DNA from: Canna indica | Taxonomy: Eukaryota > Streptophyta > Magnoliopsida > Zingiberales > Cannaceae | Reading direction: 5' to 3' | DNA length: 64,000 bases | Assembly (NCBI GenBank): GCA_034359265.1 | Contig: CP136890.1 | Span: forward strand, 37,759,001 to 37,823,000 | In this document: in pieces, positions 54,920 to 64,000 of the stretch | Numbering within the stretch: position 1 is the first letter of the stretch | Layout: each line of letters opens with the position of its first letter | Translations under genes and position numbers: made by a program | The notes under the pieces: generated by a model | Databases searched by the model: none | Seen by the model: the letters and a program-made list of their open reading frames with translations, nothing else | Told to the model about the DNA's origin: nothing

Positions 54920-57900
54920 TTATTCCTCGTCATCTGAATAATAGTCTTCGAATTCTTCTTCTTCTTCCTCTTCTTCCTCTTCTTCATCTTCTTCATCTCC
55001 AGCTTCCTCAATTTCATGATCGTCATCATCAGCATATTCAACTTCTAATTGAATTGACGTTGTGTCTGCATCCTCGAGTATTGGAATAATACGATCCACA
55101 GCAGGAAGATCATCTTCTTGATAGAAACCAGGAGGATCATTTTCTCCTACTATCGGATCAATTTTTCCTCTACCTTTTGTCTTACAGACTACACGCCAAT
55201 CCGCTCTATCTTTATTTCGAGTCGGATACTTCGCGTAATATACTTGTTCGGCTTGTGATGCCAATATAAAAGGCTCATTTGCTGCCAATTTCGATTTGTA
55301 ATTAACCTCAATAAGTTTGTATTTTGGATGAACTTTCATGCCCCTTTCTGTTGTATCGAACCAATGACATCTAAATAGGATCACTGATTTCAAGCCGAAG
55401 TAGTGCAACTCTATCACTTCTTCCACCAGTCCATAAAAATCCATATCACATTCAACATAGGTTGTCCCTTTCACGCAGACCCCAGCATTCATCGTCTTGT
55501 TTGTAGATGAATATTCAAGTGTGTGAAATTTATACCCGTTAACAAAATATCCGCTATAGCACAACACAAGTCGCGATGGTCCACTAACAAACTCAAATAT
55601 TCTTTCATCTATTTCAGCTCTGTGATCTTTGCTGTAAGTCTGAATCCAAGTAGGGAAATCACGATTCCGTAATGTCTCCAATTCTTGATCGTTGTGAATA
55701 GAGTATTTTTGCACCATCTCAATGTCAAATATTTCAATGAATTGTTCAATCTCTGGACAATTGAGTAATACATACAAGTGTGCCAAATGATACTCTTCAT
55801 CGCTTAAGTGTCGAGATGGACGAGAACCAAAAGCACGACCAGAGTGACAAAATATATTTAAACGTCCATCTGAATGTCGAACACCCCCGTCGTCGTTACG
55901 TGGAAGACGATCAAATCTTGTATGTACTATCGATTCAAAGTAAAATGAGCATAATGTTGAAATTTCTTGGATGATATACGATTCAGATATTGATCCTTCA
56001 ACAGCTGCGGTGTTCTTTACTTTTTTCTTCAGACGATTCATGTATCTTTCAAATAAGTACATCCAACGATATTGAACGGGGCCACCAACTCGTGCCTCGT
56101 ATGCCAAGTGTATCGGTAGATGCTCCATCGAGTCAAAAAATGCAGGAGGGAAAAACTGCTCCAGCTTGCATATGATTTCAACAATATTATTTTCAAGTGT
56201 TGACATATCTTCGACTCGAAGGACATTTGCACAGATGCTTCTAAAAAACATACTTAATTCAGTCAACGGACCCCAAATATTATCAGGTAGAAGATCTCGA
56301 AATGCGATCGGAAGTAATCTCTGCATGAATACATGACAATCATGGCTCTTCATCCCTGATATTTTGCAATCATCGACGTTCACACATCGAGATAAGTTTG
56401 AAGCATATCCATCGGGTAATCTGAGTTCTTTTACCCATTGACAAACATCTTTGATCTGTTGTTTATTTAACACATATAGGGCCTTCGGTTTCAGATATCG
56501 TCCGTTGACCTCTTGTAACTCCAACTCTGGTCTTTTACAAAGTATTTTCAGATCATGTCGGGCTTTGACATTATCTTTAGTTTTTCCAGAAATATCCATC
56601 ACAGTGTTGAAAATATTATCAAACACATTTTTTTCAATGTGCATGACATCTAAATTATGTCGAATCAATAATGAACTCCAATAGGGCAATTCCCAAAAGA
56701 TACTTTTTTTCACCCAGTTGTGTGTTTGGCCAAAACCTGACACTCTTTCATTGCGACCAAATACTATATCTGGAAGTGCTGAAACACGTGCTAACATTTG
56801 TTCACCAGACAACATCGGTGGTGGCCCATCTCTTTCGACTCTGCCCTTAGTAAATTTATTACGATTCCTTCGATACTGGTGATTAACCGGTAGGAATCGA
56901 CGATGACAATCAAAGAATGAGATTTTTCGTCCGTTCTGAAGACTGATTGATTTAGAGTGTTCCATACAATACGGACAAGAGAGTCGGCCGTGAGTGCTCC
57001 AACCCGACAACATGCCGTACGCCGGGAAATCATTGATTGTCCACAAGACCGCGGCCTTTAAATTAAAGTTTTGCTTCCGATGACAATCATAAGTGACAGC
57101 TCCCTCAGTCCACAATGTTTTCAATTCATCTATCAAGGGTCTGAGAAATATGTCAATTTCTTTTCGCGGACCCTTAGGACCCGGAATAATCATCGAAAGA
57201 TAAATAAATTCATCTTTCATGCACATTGACGGTGGCAAATTATAAACTGTCAGCAGCACTGGCCAAACTGAATAAGGAGTTGCAGAATGTCCAAACGGAT
57301 TAAAACCATCTGTGCACAATCCCAATTTGATATTTCTAGTATCCCTAGCAAATGAAGGATAACATGTATCCAAATGTTTCCATGCTTCACTGTCAGATGG
57401 ATGAGTCATTACTGTATCATCACGACTTCTTGCATGCCAACTCATGTAGGGGCTGTCTTTTCCGACATGAATAACCTTTGAAGCCTCGGTGTTAGTGGAA
57501 AATACCGAAGCACCTTAAACGGGATATTTTTCTGTCGGACCAATTTCTTCTCCTTGTAACGAGGGTGTTGACATACAGGGCATTTATCCAACTGCACATT
57601 TTCTTTATAATATAAAATGCAGTTATTTTGGCACGCGTGTATTTTTTCGTACCCAAGCCCCAATTTTCTCATTAGCTTTTTAGTCTTATAAAAAGTAGGC
57701 TCAAACTTGTTATCAGTAGGCAGCATTCCATTAATCAATCCAGCAATCCGATCATACGCAACTCCGCTGATATTACAATCGGCCTTGATGCTTAAGAGCT
57801 GTGTCATTGCTGAAAACCTAGTGTATTTAGGACAATTCTCATACAAAGGTTCATCGGCAGCTTTCAACATCTCGTAAAATTCTACAGCTTCTTTATTCGG

Positions 57901-58410
57901 TAATTCAATCTCTACCGCAGCCCCTACTTCTGTGATATCAACCGCTGTAGTATCTGGTGGGACTGATGTCTGAAGAACTGGCCGATCAACATTATCATTC
58001 AGGCGGAATTGACCCCCAAGACTATCAAGTATCATAGTTCTATAGGGATTACATTGACCGGATGAAGAAGCACCAGCAGAGGAAGATTCACCATATGTCT
58101 GAACGACAGGATTGCTCGACGTCCCGACTTCGCGTGACTCCCCGTGACAAGTCCATAGAAAATATCTCGGTGCAAATCCTTTGGTATATAGATGCAGAGT
58201 GACAGTCTCCCGATCCAAAAATCGTCCATTTGAACAAATGCGGCACGGACATCGGATTTGATCACCCATGCTAACGAAATTCCGATTCGAATAGGCGAAA
58301 TTTAGGAAGTACGTTACGCCTAATCGAAACTCATTCGTTAAAGCTCCACGATCAAGACGTCGGTACATCCAACTTCGATCAGCCGACATGATTCTGTCAA
58401 TCAATGACAA
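54920..58410 (-). CDS. CACTA tnpD-like transposase, with one frameshift
   Basis: Two overlapping ORFs, 58410-57442 (322 codons) and 57445-54920 (841 codons). The first has the Transpos_assoc domain (SWMYRRLDRGALTNEFRLGV, IRCPCRICSNGRFLDRE), then the start of the Tnp2 core (HACQNNCILYYKENVQLDKC, CPVCQHPRYKE). The second continues the Tnp2/Transposase_21 core (AWKHLDTCYPSFARDTRNIK, LCTDGFNPFG, LDVMHIEKNVFDNIFNTVMD), then DUF4218 (MEHLPIHLAYEARVGGPVQY), DUF4216 (YFGLKSVILFRCHWFDTTER) and an acidic Glu tail. At the junction the first frame stops in a C-run (GCCCCTACATGA), and a one-base change there would link the frames. The catalytic core is otherwise uninterrupted. As it stands the copy is probably not autonomous, unless the shift is bypassed or an assembly error. 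Confidence 0.85.
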
Positions 58411-58439
58411 TTTCTTTGGTTAATGTCTTTAGGTGAGAT

Positions 58440-58690
58440 TGTCCTATTCCATTCGGGATTTATGTTATTCGTACTATACTTACGTTTTTATTTTAACTGT
58501 TAACTAATTATTCTAAATTTCGACAGCATCTCCCTACAGTTCTCCGAATACGCATATCATCTGGGCGCGTATCGGAGAACAAGAGAGATGTTGCCGAAAT
58601 TTAGAATAATTAGTTAACAGTTAAAATAAAAACGTAAGTGCAGTACAAATAACTATATTCCCAAATTGTCCAATCAGGGACAATTCAAGA
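58440..58690. repeat. Long hairpin-forming inverted repeat upstream of tnpD
   Basis: The arm at 58471-58552 pairs with 58565-58650, perfectly over about 45 bp (CTTACGTTTTTATTTTAACT ... CTAAATTTCG) and with small gaps into the loop near 58553-58563. Weaker pairing extends out to about 58440 and 58690. It lies between the tnpD start and the repeat array, so it probably falls in the promoter or leader. Confidence 0.88.
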
Positions 58691-58858
58691 ATTGTACGTC
58701 GTATAAAAGATCATCTACTTCTTTTACACGAACATACAATTCCCGAACGGATCTAAGGTTTTGCTAAATCATATCCGATCGTCGATGCGTACGTGAAACA
58801 TATCAACTCGTCGGAGGATGATTATTTTCTAAATGTTTCGAGACAGTTCGAGTCCATA

Positions 58859-59092
58859 TTGGACGATTTCGGCGCGCGTCCGAAGTGGACGATTCCGGCG
58901 CGAGTCCGAAGTGGACGATTCCGGCGCGAGTCCGAATTGGACGATTCCGGCGCGCGTCCGAAGTGGACGATTCCGGCGCGAGTCCAAATTGGACGATACC
59001 GGCGCGTGTCCGAAGTGGACGATACCGGCGCGCGTCCGAAGTGGACGATTCCGGCGCGCGTCCGAAGTGGACGATTCCGGCGCGCGTCCGAA
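58859..59092. repeat. Nine tandem copies of a 26-bp unit
   Basis: The unit is GTGGACGATTCCGGCGCG(A/C)G followed by TCCGAA, repeated nine times with few substitutions. Because 26 is not a multiple of 3, all three plus-strand frames stay open and give the same 26-residue peptide repeat (e.g. WTIPARVRSGRFRR). Confidence 0.95.
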
Positions 59093-59216
59093 ATTAATCT
59101 AACAAATTAAACAATTAATCTAAACAATTAATTAACAATTATTAAATAATTAATTAACAAATATAAAATAATATAAACTATATATATATATTATAAATTC
59201 CGGCGCCGGAGTCCAC

Positions 59217-59252
59217 CCTTCGGCGCCGGCGCCGGCGCCGGCGCCGGCGCCG
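59217..59252. repeat. GGCGCC simple repeat
   Basis: About five to six copies of the self-complementary hexamer GGCGCC inside the CACTA 5' region; a (CGTCGG)n-like run follows at 59380-59415. Confidence 0.85.
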
Positions 59253-59383
59253 GAGTCCACACTGCAGAAGGTCCGACGGCGGCCGAAACCCTAGAAATAG
59301 GGTTTCAGTCGGGTGATTTCCGCCGGCCGCAGGGAAGAGACGGCAGCAGGGAAGAGACTTACCTGAACAAGTCGGCAGCAGCG

Positions 59384-59416
<33 letters not shown>

Positions 59417-59832
59417 ATCGGCAGCAGCGGCAGCGGCAGCGGCGGCGAGTGGCGTCGGCAGGAGCGGCGGCAGCAGCGAGCAGCGGGAGGAAGAAGAGTC
59501 GGGCGCGAGAGCGTGCCCTATATAAACTTATCAGCAACGGCTCACTCGCCCTTTAGAACGCCGTTGCTGATAAGTTATTATCAGCAACGGCTCACTTATC
59601 CGTTAGCAAGCCGTTGCTGAATATTAAAAAATCAGCAACGGCTCGCCTTTCCGTCCGAAAGCCGTTGCTGATAATTAAAATAATCAGCAACGGCTCGGTT
59701 TTCCATTAGAACACCGTTGCAGATACAGTTTTTTGCAACGGCTCGAGCGGCCGTAAGAATGCCGTTGCAAATAGCAACGGCTTGAGCGGCCGTCGCTGAT
59801 AGCCGTTGCTGAAGACGAAGTTTCTAGTAGTG

Positions 59833-60674
59833 CAAGAAATATTTCGGTTTGCACGACACGTCTACGGTCGATGCTCGGGATCCATCGGAAGTTAGAGTTT
59901 AGGTTTAGGGAGTCTAGAATACTTGTGAAATCCTCATTGTTATGCAAAGAAATCCAAAAATCGAAACCCGAACCTTGAAAAACATGAAAACCAGTATTGG
60001 GGAGCTCCTTGGAGGCTTATATGATTTAGATATCTTCTTAACACCAAAAGTTTCGTCAGTTGTTCCTTTGGGGGGGGGAACAAATTAAAGACATATTTGA
60101 TCCAGGATATTTCAAAATTTTCAATTTTCATAAATTTATGGAAACTCTTAACCCTCACATAAATTTTCATAAATTTATGGGTTCTTTAAAGGAATTTTTG
60201 GAAACTCTTAACCCTCACATATTTGATCCGGGATATTTTAAAATTTTCAATTTTCATAAATTTATACTAGAACCCAAAATTTGGATTTTGATCCTTAAGG
60301 ATTTTGATTTTTCTGATATTTTTATTGAATCCAAATGGGGGAGGGGGGGGGGGGGTGTTTCCTTATTTACATTTATGTTTTAAAGTTAATGAAGATTAAA
60401 ACAAATAGAGACATTAACTTAAAATTAAGAAATGTACATAAGGCTTGAAACACGAAATTTGAAAACCAGCAAACTACCTAGAAATGCAGATTTCAATCGA
60501 AGGTTCGGTCGACTGTACAACGACCCCAACTGCTCTATTTTGACACGATTAGTTTGGTTGAACCAGAACTTTGATTGGTGTTTTATCTATAAAAACACCT
60601 CACAAGCCTTTCATAAGTCCTCTAGCACTTATTGATCCATTATTTGATCATCTTTGAGTCTTAAAAGAGTCTAT
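59833..60674 (+). repeat. SIRE-like LTR, continuation after the CACTA insertion
   Basis: Aligns with the solo LTR at 12308-15982: TCGATGCTC...CGGAAGTT, GGGAGCTCCTTGGAGG, TTTTGATTTTTCTGATATTTTTATT, the GGTCGAC block, CTATAAAAACACC and TTTGATCATCTTTGAG. A duplicated block (TTTCAAAATTTTCAATTTTCATAAATTTAT) makes it longer locally. It is cut at about 60674 by the next element, and its end lies beyond the window. Confidence 0.8.
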
Positions 60675-62147
60675 TGTGTGAAACTCGACACTAGAACGAG
60701 GGGTTGAATAGTGTCCGTCTAATTTCCTTTTTACTAAATTTTATCTTTACTTAATGCAATTGTTACTTACTGATTAAAGTGATCAAAATTCAATAACAAT
60801 GATAAAAGCAAGTAAGAAAGCAATTCATGGAAACAAGAATGCTTATAGTGGTTCGGCCAACCGCCTTCTCTACTACCTTGGCTCCTCACCAAGGATTTCT
60901 AACAACTACTTTATAGAATTTATGTTTCCCTTTGAATACAATGAGGACACCCTTCTCACCAATCGGAGAACACCTCAATCCTATTCACCTAGGCAAAACA
61001 CAATTCTATAAAGCTATCCCTAAGTGTTTCTAGCACACCTAGCAGCTATCTAAACTTGAAAATAAGTTAACAATAAAATTAAAATACAAGGAAAGAGCTT
61101 AAAGAATGAAAGATGAACCAAGCTTCTTTCCACTGCCTTCTCGTCTTCAACTTGCAAAAGGATGACTTAAAGGATCGCAACACAGTTGAAGAAGCAGAAG
61201 CAGCACCTGGTTTTTGATGTTGAGGATGGAAGCAGAGGGCGCGCGCAGATGTCGATCGTTGAAGGTTTAGAGAACTTCTTTAATGCTCAATAAAATTTCT
61301 AAAGAAATGTTAAAGAAGTTAGGTGAGGGGTATTTATAACCCCTTACCCGAATGGCCCGTTCAACGGGTGAAAAATCGATCATTGGAGCCGTTCAGTTGC
61401 AGGCCGATCGATCGATCAGTTGACTAACAGATCGACCGCTAGTGCGACCGCTGGCAGTCTGTGAGAGCTCGGTCGACCGATGGGTTGACCGACTGACGAA
61501 AACCCTTTTCTTTCGACATTCGATCAACTCGTCGGTCGACCGAATGGCTGGAGCCAGAGTCGCGATTAGGCTATCTCCAGTTCGGTCGACCGATTGGTCG
61601 ACCACTACCATTCTGCCTCTTTTTCGCATCTGTTGGTCGACCAACCGGTCGACCGACGCAGCCCTATAATTTTACCTTCGCCAATTTCGGTCGATCGACT
61701 GGTCGATTCACAGGCTACTGCCTATTTTTACCGACATTCGGTCGACCAGTCGATCGACCAAATGGGCTGCTCACCATACTATTGCCTTGTTCGGTCAACC
61801 AACCGGTCGACCGAACCCAGGCTGAGGATGGCTTCTTCCTTGGATTTTTACATGCCTTTTCTGTGGGTTTGGTTACCAAGTTTCAACTTGGATAACTTTA
61901 CAATTTTGGCTTGGGATAAAATATCCTAGGGACATATTACATTAATTCTACTTGATTTAATCCCGAGCCTTTCTTCAACGATTTCTTCTTCCTTTTCTTT
62001 GACGATCTTTTCCATCATCCCATTTAAACGGATTTGGCATGCATATCGCAACCTCAAGCTGAGCTCAAAACTTCACACTTGGATTAAATACAAGTTTGTT
62101 ATCATCAAAATAAAGGTCGAGGCTTAAGAGAGACCCTTAAGCCAACA
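60675..62147 (-). repeat. 3' LTR of a SIRE-like copia inserted in opposite orientation
   Basis: The minus strand starts TGTTGGCTTAAGGGTC at 62147, directly after the purine tract. It ends with CTAGTGTCGAGTTTCACACA near 60675. It contains a dense GGTCGACCGA block (61390-61830) and a minus-strand TATAAATA (61331-61338). About 1.47 kb. Confidence 0.85.
61331..61338 (-). promoter_or_regulatory. TATA box of the minus-strand SIRE-like LTR
   Basis: Minus-strand TATAAATA at a position equivalent to those in the two plus-strand LTRs. Confidence 0.5.
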
Positions 62148-62676
62148 ATCTCCCCCCCTTTTGATGATGACAAACGTAACATAAAAGTTTTAAGAAAACA
62201 TAAGCATTTGTGAGTTTGAGTTAAGGCATTCAAGAGTTAGGTACCTTAGCGTATGCATTCAACTGTCGAACTTAGCATATGCATTCAACTACTTATAACT
62301 CAACCTATGCTCCCCCTATCAAATGTGCATATCATATTTAACTGCCTCTAACAATATATATCTTCCCCTTAACTATAAAACTCACAGTAGCTATATGCAC
62401 CGTGAAAACCAAGTATGACTTTACTTTTTCTCCCCCTTTCGACATCAATCAAAAAGGGGTACGAGTTAAGGTACAATTAATGAATTTCATCATAAAACCG
62501 AGAAAGCCACAAAAACCAAGTATCATCTACCACTATAATCCTTTCCATTAATATAAGCCAATAGAAGACAAACACCAATAGGTCGCAAAGCCCCACTACA
62601 GAGCATTTCATGAGTGTGAAGATACTTTATAGAATGCAAGTTATGAAAAACATATATATTTTGAAGAAAATACATT
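62148..62676 (-). other. Polypurine tract and 3' non-coding region of the SIRE-like copia
   Basis: The minus-strand tract AAAAGGGGGGGAGAT touches the LTR at 62147. A second purine-rich run lies at about 62430-62460. No ORF is present between the RNase H stop and the LTR, as is common in SIRE elements that have lost their extra ORF. Confidence 0.75.
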
Positions 62677-64000
62677 TTAATTACTAAGAAAAGCACAAAT
62701 TCCTAATTGCATCCTTAAATTTATGAAACTTTCTTCAACCAAGGGTTTTGTAAATATATCAACTAGTTGTTTATCGATGGATAAAAATTCTACCGATATA
62801 TTTCCCTTAGCCACATTATCCCTAAGGAAGTGATGTCTCAAGTCAATGTGCTTAGTTCTAGAGTGTAAAATGGGATTTTTGGTTAAGTTTATTGAACTAG
62901 TATTATCACAATGTATAGGTATGCAAGAATACCTAAGTCCATAGTCTAAAAGGGTTTGTTTCATCCAAAGGACTTGCGCACAACAACTAGCCGCGGCGAT
63001 GTATTCCGCTTCGGTAGTTGAAAGCACAACCGAGTTTTGTTTTCTTGATAACCAAGAAACAAGACTCGCTCCTAAGAATTGACAACACCCACTAGTGCTT
63101 TTTCTATCCACCTTACATCCGGTAAAATCAGCGTCTGAAAAACTGATTAAATCAAATGTGCCCTTTAAATATCTCAATATGCGTTTTACCGCACTTAAAT
63201 GAGACATCTTAGGGCAAGATTGAAACCTAGCACATACACAAACACTAAACATGATATCGGGTCTAGTTGCGGTTAAATAAAGGAGACAACCGATCATACA
63301 TCGATATCATTTTTCGTCCACTTTAATGCCCTCTTCATCTTTGTCAAGCTTGATGGGTGCGCTCATAGGTGTAGAAGCTATCTTGGCTTCATTCATCCCA
63401 AACCTTTTGATAAGCTCATTTGTGTACTTGGCTTGATTGATGAAGATCCCTTTATTGGTTTGCTTGATTTAGAGACTAAGCATGAAGGAGAGTTCTCCCA
63501 TCATGCTCATCTCAAACTCATCTTGCATTCATTTAGCAAACCACTTACAAAGCATTTCATTAGTAGCACCAAAAATTATATCATCAACATAGATTTGAAC
63601 TGATAACATGTCATTTTCATGATGCTTAATGAAAAGTGAAACATCCGCTTTTCCTATATCAAAACCTTGTTCAATTAGAAAAATTGAAAGTCTTTCATAC
63701 CAAGCCCCCCTAGGGGCTTGTTTTAAACCATATAATGCTTTTTAAAGTTTGCAAACATGGTTTCGAAACTCAAAACTTTCAAATCGGGGGGTTGTTCAAC
63801 ATAAACTTCTTCATTAATAAAACCATTTAAAAAAGTACTTTTTACATCTATTTGAAAAAGTTTAAAACCCTTAAAGCTAGCATATGCTAAAAGCATTCTA
63901 ATTGCTTCTAATCTAGCTACGGGAGCATATGTTTTATTATAGTCTATTCCTTCTTGTTGGTTGTACCCTTGTGCCACTAACCCAGCTTTGTTTCTAATAA
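62677..64000 (-). pseudogene. SIRE-like copia reverse transcriptase and RNase H (cut by window edge)
   Basis: Minus strand: QGYNQQEGIDYNKTYAPVAR, LEAIRMLLAYASFKGFKLFQ, DVKSTFLNGFINEEVYVEQP (63723-63977), then a broken segment with YVDDIIFGATNE (about 63570-63600) and APIKLDKDEEG. The RNase H ORF (62677-63297) has MIGCLLYLTATRPDIMFSVC, FSDADFTGCKVDRKSTSGCC, STTEAEYIAAASCCAQVLWM and HSRTKHIDLRHHFLRD. These sequences are typical of the SIRE/Maximus lineage. At least two in-frame stops and one frameshift lie between 63298 and 63720, so pol is inactive here. The element continues to the right of the window. Confidence 0.9.

Larger units (their letters stand above)
52671..59832 (-). mobile_element. 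Complete CACTA (En/Spm) transposon, 7162 bp
   Basis: Terminal inverted repeats CACTACTAGAAA are perfect over 12 bp, with the 3-bp duplication CAA at 52668-52670 and 59833-59835. The subterminal regions (52685-53045 and 59530-59815) are packed with direct and inverted copies of CAGCAACGGC. Two genes on the minus strand, tnpD-like and tnpA-like, are present. The element sits inside a SIRE-like LTR, whose two halves align with the related LTRs when it is removed. Confidence 0.95.

Noticed and set aside
59178..59537. Minus-strand ORF of 119 codons in the CACTA 5' region
   Set aside because: Arg/Pro runs come from GGCGCC and CGTCGG simple repeats; no domain.

Overview
The window is nuclear DNA of a flowering plant. 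It is a repeat-dense intergenic region with one clearly intact host gene. The evidence for a plant is the AP2+B3 (RAV family) transcription factor at 2888-3964 and the plant-type transposon families: Ty1/copia elements, a Tekay-like Ty3/gypsy element, L1-type LINEs with an RNase H tail, hAT, and En/Spm (CACTA). The RAV coding sequence is strongly GC-rich while its surroundings are AT-rich. That fits a monocot, but this is an inference and the species cannot be named.

Layout. 1-569: the 5' coding part of an R3H/SUZ-domain RNA-binding protein (minus strand, cut by the window edge). It lies beside the right end of a CACTA element (to 1464). 2888-3964: the RAV gene. 3973-9183: a nearly complete copia element in antisense orientation, inserted 3 bp past the RAV stop codon, with a perfect 5-bp target duplication and LTRs differing at one base. 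9570-10420: three related MITE-like units in a row. 11405-21985: a LINE (A, minus strand) broken by a solo LTR (12308-15982) and by a truncated LTR of the same family (about 17400-18647). The solo LTR itself contains a 2.18-kb TIR element carrying three exons captured from a plant membrane-protein gene. 22130-36900: a second LINE (B) of the same family, broken by the 5' half of a gypsy element (24437-33144). The gypsy LTR in turn contains a non-autonomous LTR element built from tandem repeats (29491-32692). 37000-40050: AT-rich sequence without genes. 40050-43330: a third LINE (C). 44330-44960: a large inverted repeat. 45139-52375: a decayed copia element with a complete hAT transposon in its gag (45477-49674). 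52375-60674: the 3' tail and LTR of a SIRE-like copia, split by a complete CACTA transposon (52671-59832). 60675-64000: the 3' part of another SIRE-like copia, inserted in the opposite orientation into the same LTR.

How the parts relate. The window is mainly a stack of nested insertions. In most cases the order of events follows from target-site duplications and from rejoining of the interrupted sequence. The best-preserved elements are the hAT (a four-exon transposase of 1039 codons with no break), the CACTA (tnpA plus a tnpD with one frameshift), and the copia next to RAV. I found no CRISPR array, rRNA or tRNA gene, or bacterial-type operon.
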